Assembly: GCA_948482415.1 (NCBI GenBank)
Contig: CAOMFZ010000020.1
Span: 1-18,292 of the forward strand
Length of the DNA: 18,292 bases
Source of the DNA: an uncultured Mailhella sp.
GTDB taxonomy: Bacteria; Desulfobacterota; Desulfovibrionia; Desulfovibrionales; Desulfovibrionaceae
Direction: 5' to 3'
Part shown: one piece after another, positions 7,598 to 14,292 of the stretch
How positions within the stretch are numbered: the stretch's first letter is position 1
Layout of the letters: every line of letters starts with the position of its first letter
Made by a program: the position numbers and the translations under genes
Notes under the pieces: model-generated
Database searches by the model: none
What the model saw: only the letters and a program-made list of their open reading frames with translations
Told to the model about the DNA's origin: nothing

Positions 7598-9094
7598 TTA
7601 ACCCCTGAATTGTTTATAATCCAGACTGTATTTTTTCATGCGTATACCCAGCATGCGCTCTGTAATACCAAGTACCTTGCAGGCTTTTGCCATATTGCCT
7701 TTGCTGTTTTCCAAGGCATTGACAATCAGTTCTCTTTCCACTTCTTCCAGACTTTCATCTAAAGTTTTTGTTTGGTGCATGCTGTGACTGTCATCTGTTT
7801 GCAGCATAAAATCAGGCAGAGCGTCCATTTCAATAATGCCTTTTTCACTGCCTAAAATAACAGCCCGTTCCATGATATTGGCAAGTTCTCTAATATTGCC
7901 GTACCATGGATACGAAAGCAGTTTTTCAATAACCGGCGGACTTATTTTGACAATTTTTGTTTTATTTTTCCTGCAAAAATTTTCAATAAAAAAGGTTGCC
8001 AAAGGAATAATATCTTCTTTTCGCTCCCGCAATGGATATGTATGTAAAGGAAAAACACTCAAACGATAAAATAAATCCTGACGAAATTTTCCTTCTTTGA
8101 CCATTTCTTCCAAATTTTTATTGGTTGCACAAATTATCCGTACATCGACAGCAACGGTCTCCGTGCCCCCAAGCCGTTCAAATTCTTTTTCCTGAAGCAC
8201 CCGCAAAAGCTTTGCCTGCGTTGCAAGACTCATGTCACCCAGTTCATCAAGAAAAAGTGTTCCTGTGTGCGCAAGTTCAAATTTGCCTTTATGACGTTCT
8301 GCGGCACCTGTAAACGCCCCTTTTTCATAGCCAAAAAGTTCGCTTTCAATAAGATTTTCCGGCAGAGCGGCACAATTAATTTTTATAAAAGGCTTATCAT
8401 GGCGGGGACTTTTTTTCTGGATACAGGAGGCAATAAGTTCTTTGCCTGTTCCGCTTTCTCCGCGGATAAGAACCGTTGTATCAAACGGTGCAACTTGTTT
8501 GATTTCTTTGAGAATTTTTTTCATTTTGTCAGAATAGGAAACAAAAGGAAAATCATTGTCTGCAAAGAAAATTTCTTCCTGCTCAGAACTCTCATGATAC
8601 GCAGATAAACGAGGAATAAACAAATATGCAGTAAGCTGTAATAATTCAATATCCTGCTTCAGCTGCTCAATATTTCCATTTTCTCTGTCCGCAGAAAGCG
8701 TAGCCCGCACTTGTCCGTCAATAAAAATGGGCACACAAATAAAAGAAATCACACTGTGCTCTAAATCTCTTGCCCCGGTGCGGTTTAAAAAACGCGGTTC
8801 ATTCTGCACATTGGGAATAATCATGGGCGTGCCTGTCCGCGCCACAGTTCCGATGATGCCTTCGCCTAATTTGTAATGGGCTCTTTCGATTTCACTGTAT
8901 TGTAATCCATAGCTTGCAAGAGCATACATTTCTTCATGTTTTGTATCCAAAAAACAAAGCGTACAGCGAAGCATGCCTGTCTGTGTTCCAAGAATTTTTA
9001 AAAGCGCTGCCAAATATTCAGATAAAGAACATTCTGTGGTATTTGCCTGAAGAAGTTTGGAAAAAATTTCCATGGGAAAAGTCTGCGTATTCAT
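7598..9094 (-). CDS. NifA-like sigma-54-dependent activator with GAF domain
   Basis: This 498-residue transcription activator of the bacterial enhancer-binding family hydrolyses ATP to open sigma-54 promoters. A GAF sensor domain covers about residues 20-165. The AAA+ domain (about 183-415) has Walker A GESGTGKE (212-219), the sigma-54 contact loop GAFTGA (259-264), Walker B LFLDELGD (280-287) and the FRQDLFYRL region with candidate arginine fingers (337-345). The C-terminal Fis-type helix-turn-helix (about 455-495), with GITERMLGIRMKKYSLDYKQF, resembles NifA HTH regions. There is no receiver domain and no NifA-type Cys-rich linker. Its closeness to glnN-gltB suggests, but does not prove, a nitrogen role. 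It has its own sigma-70 promoter at 9146-9174 and only a weak, A-rich Shine-Dalgarno. Confidence 0.9.
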   Translation of the reverse strand: MNTQTFPMEIFSKLLQANTTECSLSEYLAALLKILGTQTGMLRCTLCFLDTKHEEMYALASYGLQYSEIERAHYKLGEGIIGTVARTGTPMIIPNVQNEPRFLNRTGARDLEHSVISFICVPIFIDGQVRATLSADRENGNIEQLKQDIELLQLTAYLFIPRLSAYHESSEQEEIFFADNDFPFVSYSDKMKKILKEIKQVAPFDTTVLIRGESGTGKELIASCIQKKSPRHDKPFIKINCAALPENLIESELFGYEKGAFTGAAERHKGKFELAHTGTLFLDELGDMSLATQAKLLRVLQEKEFERLGGTETVAVDVRIICATNKNLEEMVKEGKFRQDLFYRLSVFPLHTYPLRERKEDIIPLATFFIENFCRKNKTKIVKISPPVIEKLLSYPWYGNIRELANIMERAVILGSEKGIIEMDALPDFMLQTDDSHSMHQTKTLDESLEEVERELIVNALENSKGNMAKACKVLGITERMLGIRMKKYSLDYKQFRG

Positions 9095-9145
9095 TGTCTG
9101 TTCTTTTCTTTGTTTTTACAAAAATGTATTTTTTATATGTGAAAA

Positions 9146-9174
9146 ATAATAAAAAACTTATATTTCAATGTCAA
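9146..9174 (-). promoter_or_regulatory. Sigma-70 promoter of the sigma-54 activator
   Basis: On the minus strand, TTGACA (9174-9169) is a perfect -35, followed after 17 nt by TATTAT (9151-9146, 5/6 match). Transcription would start near 9139, giving a leader of about 44 nt before the ATG at 9094. Confidence 0.75.
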
Positions 9175-9189
9175 TAAATAAAAATAAAT

Positions 9190-9203
9190 TTACAAATTTG
9201 TAA
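9190..9203. promoter_or_regulatory. Perfect 14-bp palindrome, possible operator
   Basis: TTACAAATTTGTAA is fully self-complementary and lies between the two divergent promoters, upstream of both -35 boxes. It could be an operator for a dimeric regulator, but such AT-rich palindromes also arise by chance in this composition. Confidence 0.35.
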
Positions 9204-9235
9204 TTATTGATTTCGATACTAATAAAACACTTTTC

Positions 9236-9264
9236 TTGACCGTTATTCACAGTAAGGCTATACA
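9236..9264 (+). promoter_or_regulatory. Sigma-70 promoter of the GNAT gene
   Basis: TTGACC (9236-9241) and TATACA (9259-9264) are separated by exactly 17 nt. Transcription would start near 9271, about 25 nt before the ATG at 9296. This also argues against the upstream TTG codon at 9236 as a translation start, because that codon is part of the -35 box. Confidence 0.7.
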
Positions 9265-9295
9265 GCTGAATACACTTTTTCCGCGCAATAAAACT

Positions 9296-9718
9296 ATGAT
9301 ACGAAAAGCAACTCAAAAAGACTTCATTCCCATTATGAAAATATGGCTTGATACCAATATTCACGCCCATTCTTTCATACCTAAAGAATATTGGATTAAT
9401 AATTACACAAGGGTAAAAGAACTTTTACCGCAGGCAGAAATCTATGTTTATGAAGAAAAGGAGAAACTGCTTGGTTTTATTGGATTAATGCATGCTCACA
9501 TTGCCGGCATTTTTATCAAGGAAACAGCACAGTCCAAAGGCATAGGAAAAGAACTCATGAATTATGCCAAGAAAAAATATTCCGCGCTTACCCTTGCTGT
9601 GTATCAAAAAAATACTCGTGCCATAGCCTTTTATGCGCGGGAAAATTTTACACGCCAGGAAGAACATCTTGATGAAGAAACAGGGGAAAAAGAATTTATT
9701 ATGCTCTGGAAAAAATAA
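9296..9718 (+). CDS. GNAT N-acetyltransferase (YiaC/YjaB-like)
   Basis: A single-domain 140-residue acetyl-CoA-dependent acetyltransferase. The start MIRKATQKDF is the usual first strand and helix of the fold. Motif A is GIFIKETAQSKGIGKELMNY, with the acetyl-CoA pyrophosphate loop QSKGIG at 79-84. Motif B is NTRAIAFYARENF at 106-118. The LTLAVYQKN (98-106) and FIMLWKK (134-140) stretches resemble E. coli YiaC as I remember it, which acetylates protein lysines; the substrate here is not predictable from sequence. A longer frame from TTG 9236 is open, but that TTG lies in the promoter -35 box, so ATG 9296 is chosen despite a weak ribosome binding site. Repeat R4 begins 9 nt after the stop. Confidence 0.85.
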   Translation: MIRKATQKDFIPIMKIWLDTNIHAHSFIPKEYWINNYTRVKELLPQAEIYVYEEKEKLLGFIGLMHAHIAGIFIKETAQSKGIGKELMNYAKKKYSALTLAVYQKNTRAIAFYARENFTRQEEHLDEETGEKEFIMLWKK

Positions 9719-9727
9719 AATCTTTGC

Positions 9728-9932
9728 TAAAGCATTTCCGGAAATAAATGCAACGAATTTTTATAAGAGAGTTTAAAAAGTTTTGTAAAGGGGTGCAGGG
9801 GAAGAAACTTTTACTGCCACAGAAGGCGACGAAGTCGTTTGCGTTAGCGAGTGGGCGAGCTTTACGCAAATGGACAGCAGAGATAAAAGTTTTTCCCCTG
9901 CAAAATTCTCAAGATTTAACGGAACTGCTCTA
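9728..9932. mobile_element. MITE-like repeat R4 (205 bp) with internal cassette
   Basis: The ends are TAAAGCATTTCCGG at 9728 and ...GCTCTA at 9927-9932. The core arms, GTGCAGGGGAAGAAACTTTTA on the left and TAAAAGTTTTTCCCCTGCA on the right, are inverted copies. Unlike R2, where these arms meet across 2 nt, R4 carries a cassette of roughly 75 nt between them. That cassette holds the hairpin TTTGCGT (9838-9844) with ACGCAAA (9864-9870) and the TGGACAGCAGAG block also seen in R1. R4 lies inverted relative to R2. It fills the whole gap between the GNAT and glycosyltransferase genes. Confidence 0.65.
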
Positions 9933-10961
9933 AACAGCAAACTTTTTTGCAATATCGGCATAGACCGCAGCAAGCTCACTATTGATAACAGATTGTCCCG
10001 CTAAAAAAGAAAAAGCCTGTGCAATGTTTTTTCTGCGTTCTGTCAATGTTCCCATACGTTCCTGCATGGCATTTTCTGCAAGAAGCTTTTGGAATAATTC
10101 AACTAAACGCAAAGCCCGTACTTTTGTGCTATGCTTTTCCTGCACAAGTTTTCTTCCCTGCATGGCAATATGATATAATGCATCTTCCCTTTCTTTTGAA
10201 AGCCAATATAAAGAAAAATCAACAGCTTTTGCCACATCAAGGCGAGGATAGGCAGGAAGAGAATTAATACCAAAATTAAAAATTTCCCCAATACGGTTAT
10301 TTTTTGTTGGCACATTATCAGCAAGACAAGCGCAGCCAAGCGCCATAGCTTCAAAGGTTCTGAAATTGAGTTCGCCCACGGCGCTTTGGTTGAGGACAAT
10401 TCTTGTGCGCAGATAAACAGGGGCAAAACTTCCGGAAGTGATGAAAATAGGGTGGAACATTTTAAAAAGTGTAAAAAAGGTATTGCGGTCCGGATTATTT
10501 TTATGTCCCAGCGTACCCACAAAAGCTATGGGAATATCACGCTTTTTGAGCCACTCTTCCTTGCTTTCCTCTTCAGCAAAATTTGCGGCAAACAATGGAA
10601 AATGTTCAGCACAGGCAGGAAATTTTCCTGCCTCTTCTGCCTGCGCATAGAGAACATAGTCAAAAGCATGCGCATACGCCCCATGCCAGTCATGGCAGTA
10701 AGTATCAATGGAAAAAAAGATACTGGGCAAAGCCAGTTCCTCTATGCCAAATAAATGGGGCAAACTGCTGTCATCAGCATATAAAAAAACATCAGGCACA
10801 AAACCCTTGCCGGCGCAAACTGCAACAGCCTGCTTTGCTGACATGACAGCGGTCAGCATTAAATCACACTGCGCTGTTTCCCCAATGCGAAAAACACTAT
10901 GTCCAAGTGATTCTAATTCTTTGATAAAATAAGGATTTTTACCGTATTGTAAAATATTCAT
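9930..10961 (-). CDS. CgeB-like glycosyltransferase
   Basis: A 343-residue probable glycosyltransferase with a GT-B-like C-terminal half. It has no signal peptide, so it is probably cytoplasmic or membrane-associated. The N-terminus MNILQYGKNPYFIKELESLG fits a first Rossmann strand and helix. SIDTYCHDWHGAYAHAFDYV (84-103) and IAFVGTLGHKNNPDR (145-159) are typical of this class, and VLNQSAVGELNFRTFEAMA (189-207) is the characteristic nucleotide-sugar-side motif, with Glu204 the likely conserved acidic residue. Donor and acceptor are unknown; polysaccharide or protein glycosylation is possible. The ATG at 10961 lies 5 nt after the T-run of the upstream operon's terminator and has no Shine-Dalgarno. 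The TAG stop (9932-9930) is formed by the terminal TA of repeat R4, so the C-terminus may be altered by that insertion. Confidence 0.8.
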   Translation of the reverse strand: MNILQYGKNPYFIKELESLGHSVFRIGETAQCDLMLTAVMSAKQAVAVCAGKGFVPDVFLYADDSSLPHLFGIEELALPSIFFSIDTYCHDWHGAYAHAFDYVLYAQAEEAGKFPACAEHFPLFAANFAEEESKEEWLKKRDIPIAFVGTLGHKNNPDRNTFFTLFKMFHPIFITSGSFAPVYLRTRIVLNQSAVGELNFRTFEAMALGCACLADNVPTKNNRIGEIFNFGINSLPAYPRLDVAKAVDFSLYWLSKEREDALYHIAMQGRKLVQEKHSTKVRALRLVELFQKLLAENAMQERMGTLTERRKNIAQAFSFLAGQSVINSELAAVYADIAKKFAV

Positions 10962-10966
10962 AGTAT

Positions 10967-10995
10967 AAAAAAGGCGTTCTCAAAACGAGAACGCC
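10967..10995 (-). terminator. Intrinsic terminator of the lepB-pfpI operon
   Basis: On the minus strand GGCGTTCTC (10995-10987) pairs with GAGAACGCC (10981-10973) over a 5-nt loop and is followed by six T (10972-10967). The stem is GC-rich and perfect, and starts 7 nt after the pfpI stop. It sits where the glycosyltransferase ribosome binding site would be expected. Confidence 0.9.
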
Positions 10996-11002
10996 CACAA
11001 GC

Positions 11003-11590
11003 TTATGCATGTTTAATTTCAACGCCAAGCAATTTAATAAATTCACCAATAAGAGCAGGGTGAGCCGGCCATGCAGCAGAAGTTACCAAATTGCCGTCAA
11101 CAACTGAATCCGTAAAGGTTGCATTGGAATTGGTCCAAATGCCGCCGGCAAGTTTAATGTCAGGCATTACAGCAGGATACGCTGTGCATTTTTTACCGCG
11201 CACAACATCAGCAGCAGCCAAAAGCTGCGGACCATGGCAAATGGCAGCAATAGGTTTCTTTGCTTTTTCAAATTCCTGTACAATTTGTACAACACGTTCA
11301 TTCAGGCGGATATATTCCGGAGCTCTGCCGCCGGGAATATACAGGCCTGCATAATCCGCAACATTTACTTTATCAAAATCATACGTCAGCATAAAATTAT
11401 GACCGCGTTTTTCTGAATAGGTTTGGTCTCCTTCAAAATCGTGGATAGCGGTTGCAACAGCTTGTCCACTTTTTTTATCAGGGCAAACAACATCAACTTG
11501 AAAACCACACATAACAAGCATTTGATAAGGAACCATAAGTTCATAATCTTCAACAAAATCGCCTGCTAATACAAGAATTTTCTTAGCCAT
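11003..11590 (-). CDS. DJ-1/PfpI family protein
   Basis: A 195-residue single-domain member of the DJ-1/PfpI class I amidotransferase-like superfamily. The nucleophile elbow is AAICHGPQLLAAA with Cys118-His119, and an acidic partner is probably within FVEDYE (12-17). The PGGRAPEYIR stretch (86-95) and SAAWPAHPALIGEF near the C-terminus are typical of the PfpI/YhbO type. Family members have been described as stress-related glyoxalases or deglycases and, less certainly, as proteases, so I make no firm substrate call. The start is well supported: AAAGGAG lies 8 nt before the ATG. It is the last gene of the minus-strand operon, 12 nt after the dsrE-like gene and just ahead of the terminator. Confidence 0.9.
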   Translation of the reverse strand: MAKKILVLAGDFVEDYELMVPYQMLVMCGFQVDVVCPDKKSGQAVATAIHDFEGDQTYSEKRGHNFMLTYDFDKVNVADYAGLYIPGGRAPEYIRLNERVVQIVQEFEKAKKPIAAICHGPQLLAAADVVRGKKCTAYPAVMPDIKLAGGIWTNSNATFTDSVVDGNLVTSAAWPAHPALIGEFIKLLGVEIKHA

Positions 11591-11602
11591 TTCAAACTCC
11601 TT

Positions 11603-11944
11603 TTAAGGTTTTATATAAGTATATTGTTCATTTTTCAGGCGTACAAGCTCCACAATTCCCGCAGGAACAACCTGTGCGCCGTCCAGCATCATTTCTTTCG
11701 TCAGAGAAAATTTATTTAAGGCATTCTGGCAGAGTTTAATCTGCAAGCCTTTATCTTGTAAAGTTTTTAATTCCGGCAGTGCCGTTTCTTTTTTAAACAA
11801 ATTTATTGCAGGACCATTCACCAGCATAACAACATCAGCTTTTTGTCCTTCAATGGCAGTAAAATAATTGCTCACATTGGAAATGGCAATATTCAGTACT
11901 GCACTGTCATTTAAATCCACATGAAAAACAATATCTAAATTCAT
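11603..11944 (-). CDS. DsrE/DsrF-like small protein
   Basis: A 113-residue protein of the DsrE/F-like (YchN-type) fold. MNLDIVFHVDLND is the first strand and loop, ADVVMLVNGPAINLF (37-50) is the typical second core, and LQIKLCQNALNK (67-78) carries the conserved cysteine (Cys72) that in related proteins takes part in sulfur transfer. VVPAGIVELVRLKNEQYTYIKP is the usual C-terminal end. It is soluble, with no signal peptide. AGGAT lies about 6 nt before the ATG. It is placed between thiD and pfpI in one operon. A sulfur-relay or persulfide-binding role is an inference from the family; the partners are unknown, and nothing here shows a link to dissimilatory sulfite reductase. Confidence 0.8.
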   Translation of the reverse strand: MNLDIVFHVDLNDSAVLNIAISNVSNYFTAIEGQKADVVMLVNGPAINLFKKETALPELKTLQDKGLQIKLCQNALNKFSLTKEMMLDGAQVVPAGIVELVRLKNEQYTYIKP

Positions 11945-11964
11945 ATTCTATCCTGCTTATTTTA

Positions 11965-12783
11965 TTAATGTTTTAGTTGTTCAATCGTTGCCAAATGGTG
12001 CACAGGTCCAATGCCCTTTCCGGGGGCATAACTGTTTCTGAGCGCACAATTCAAAAATTCCTGTGCTTTTTTTATTGCGGTGAGAAGCGGCTGTTTTTTG
12101 GCTAAATATGCCGTAATGGCAGAAGAAAGCGTACAGCCCGTACCATGACTGTTTGGCGTATCCACATGAGGCTGACGCAGCGCTTCAATGGTGCCGTTTT
12201 TATCAAAAAACCAGTCAGTGACTAAAATAGGCTTTTCTTCAAAATGCCCGCCCTTGATTAAAACAGCTTCAGCTCCCATGGCAAGGAGCGCCCTGCCTGC
12301 TTCTTCAACGCTTTTATTATCAACAAGCTTAATGCCTGTCAGTGTTTCTGTTTCCGGCTTATTCGGCGTAATCAGTGCCGCAAGCGGAAAAAGTTTTTCT
12401 TTCATCATGGCGACAGCATTTTCTTCAATCAGAGCATGCCCGCTCGTACTTACACAAACAGGGTCAACCACCAAAGGAAAATCCGCATTTTTCAATTCAT
12501 GAGCCAAAGCTTCAATGATTTCAGCACTGAAAAGCATGCCAGTTTTTGCGGCATGAATAGGAAAACCATCAAGCACTGCTTTTAATTGTTTGACCACAAA
12601 ATCGGCACTTGGCGCATGAATACCTGTGACGCCAAGACCGTTTTGTGCTGTCAGGGCAGTAATAACGCTTGTTCCGTACACGCCCAAAGCCGCAAATGTT
12701 TTCAAATCTGCTTGTATGCCTGCACCGCCGCCGCTGTCAGAACCTGCTATGGTCAAGGCATTGGGAAGAACTCCGCTGTACAT
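11965..12783 (-). CDS. thiD: Hydroxymethylpyrimidine/phosphomethylpyrimidine kinase (ThiD)
   Basis: This 272-residue ribokinase-superfamily enzyme phosphorylates hydroxymethylpyrimidine twice to HMP diphosphate, the pyrimidine half of thiamine. Visible motifs are ALTIAGSDSGGGAGIQADLK (9-28), the substrate-side start of the family; VVDPVCVSTSGHAL (105-118); ITPNKPE (138-144); and the anion-hole and catalytic loop SHGTGCTLSSAI (212-223) with Cys217. Length is normal for a stand-alone ThiD, with no ThiE fusion. AGGAGG lies 5 nt before the ATG and 8 nt separate it from the META protein gene. No other thi gene and no TPP riboswitch occurs in the window, so expression presumably follows the lepB operon promoter. 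Confidence 0.95.
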   Translation of the reverse strand: MYSGVLPNALTIAGSDSGGGAGIQADLKTFAALGVYGTSVITALTAQNGLGVTGIHAPSADFVVKQLKAVLDGFPIHAAKTGMLFSAEIIEALAHELKNADFPLVVDPVCVSTSGHALIEENAVAMMKEKLFPLAALITPNKPETETLTGIKLVDNKSVEEAGRALLAMGAEAVLIKGGHFEEKPILVTDWFFDKNGTIEALRQPHVDTPNSHGTGCTLSSAITAYLAKKQPLLTAIKKAQEFLNCALRNSYAPGKGIGPVHHLATIEQLKH

Positions 12784-12791
12784 ATTTCCTC

Positions 12792-14285
12792 CTATAAGTA
12801 AACAGCCTCAAAAACTGCCAATACTGTATTGTTTTGTAATAATTTCAATAAAGAACCGCTTATTTGCCATGCGTCAACTTTTTGCAGCGTCTGATTAAAT
12901 TCCATAGCTAATTCTTCCCCATGCGGACAAAGCATAAGCGTGGAGCCGCCCAGTCCAAATTTTATGGAATTATCCTTCAGCTGCACGCCAAGGAAAAAGT
13001 TATTGCAGCCGTCTGAACCTGTTGCCATATTATCACGGATAATAATATGCGGCTCGCTTTGTCCTTCAACAAGCTCCACATTTTTTTCATTCAGCATTGT
13101 CAAACGCCAATAGGTATTTTCTATGCCGGCAATTCCCATATTTTTAACCATGGATTCACATATTCCTTTATCTTGTGCTTTTGCTGCTTTAACGGGATAG
13201 GCATCAATTTCCCCATTTTCCAGACGGCGCAGAATAAGCTCCATATCCACCATGCAGGGACGCGCAAAAGAATTATTTGGGAATGCTTTTGCAATAACGC
13301 CTTTATGGGCAATGGGCAAACGGCACAAAGACGCACAGTCGACAAAATCCAAGCCGTCTTTTGTGCCCTGCAGCACACCTGTAACATTAAACTTTCCAAT
13401 CACAAAAAATTCTTTTTCCACCCGTGAAAAGGAAATGCCCTTTTTATCCTCAAATTGACTGAAAATAAAAGTATTTTCATCTTGAATTTTTGCCGTCACA
13501 GGCACATCATTTCTTTGGATAAGTTCCAAATTATGATTTCTGTCAATTTGTGCCCAATGGGCTATGGAAAGCGCATTTTGTTTTTTGACAATGGCGAGAT
13601 TATTTTTTTCAAGGAAAATCACATCACCCTGCGCGCTCAAAAAAGCTGCAGGCACAGGGAGTTCCTTTGCCTGTGTGGCTTGTTCTGCCCGTCTCAGCAA
13701 GATATTTTTTTCTTCAAGACTCACAGGTTCCGGCGTTGTGAATAACGGCATATTTTCATGAGCAATAGCCGCACTCACTGAAATTTTATCTCCGGAATTT
13801 ACTACACAGTCAAAAGAAAAAGGCAAAGGCGTTCTGCCAGCTGTAGGAATAAAATACAGGGCAAACGGCACGGTTTCGCCATTTTTATACAGTGCATAGC
13901 GGACATTCACTTTTGGAGGAAGCTGTATGCGTTCGCGATAAAAAATTTCACCCTTGAAAGTCGTCACTTTTTTTGAAGATTTTTTGACAGTATACACTTC
14001 GCCGTCAACTTCAAAAGTCAGCGTTGAACCGGAAATAACGGCAAGGCAGTCTTTCTCCTGCACATTGTCGGCAGAAACATCAAAAAAGTGCAGTTTAATG
14101 GTATTTTCTTCTGTTCTTTGCCAGGAATAACCGGTAAAAATTTTACTGTTGATAAAAGAGAAAGTTCCGTCTTCTTTGAAATAAATATATTTATCAGAAG
14201 AGGTTTCCCAAAGTCCTGCAAGCTCATCTGCATAAGCAGGCTGAGCAATAAATATACTCAATAAAATAAAAAGAATAGCTTTCAT
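12792..14285 (-). CDS. Exported META/HslJ-YbaY composite protein
   Basis: A 497-residue envelope protein. Residues 1-19 form a Sec signal peptide with the cleavage motif AYA-DE; there is no lipobox Cys, so it is probably periplasmic rather than a lipoprotein. Residues 20-105 look like a small beta-rich, lipocalin-like region (LAGLWETSSDKYIYFKEDGTF). Residues 108-175 match the YbaY/YscW type (GEIFYRERIQLPPKVNVRYA). Residues about 290-370 resemble an NlpE-like segment (TGVLQGTKDGLDFVDC). Residues 388-497 are a META/HslJ domain (NTYWRLTMLN; SDGCNNFF; STLMLCPHGEELAMEF). Its function is not established; META and NlpE domains are linked to envelope stress and heat or copper tolerance. It starts 7 nt after rimO, with AGGTGA overlapping the rimO stop. 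Confidence 0.8.
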   Translation of the reverse strand: MKAILFILLSIFIAQPAYADELAGLWETSSDKYIYFKEDGTFSFINSKIFTGYSWQRTEENTIKLHFFDVSADNVQEKDCLAVISGSTLTFEVDGEVYTVKKSSKKVTTFKGEIFYRERIQLPPKVNVRYALYKNGETVPFALYFIPTAGRTPLPFSFDCVVNSGDKISVSAAIAHENMPLFTTPEPVSLEEKNILLRRAEQATQAKELPVPAAFLSAQGDVIFLEKNNLAIVKKQNALSIAHWAQIDRNHNLELIQRNDVPVTAKIQDENTFIFSQFEDKKGISFSRVEKEFFVIGKFNVTGVLQGTKDGLDFVDCASLCRLPIAHKGVIAKAFPNNSFARPCMVDMELILRRLENGEIDAYPVKAAKAQDKGICESMVKNMGIAGIENTYWRLTMLNEKNVELVEGQSEPHIIIRDNMATGSDGCNNFFLGVQLKDNSIKFGLGGSTLMLCPHGEELAMEFNQTLQKVDAWQISGSLLKLLQNNTVLAVFEAVYL

Positions 14286-14292
14286 ACTTCAC

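Noticed and set aside
9236..9295. TTG start adding 20 residues to the GNAT protein
   Set aside because: The TTG is within a well-formed -35 box, and the family fold begins at the ATG at 9296.
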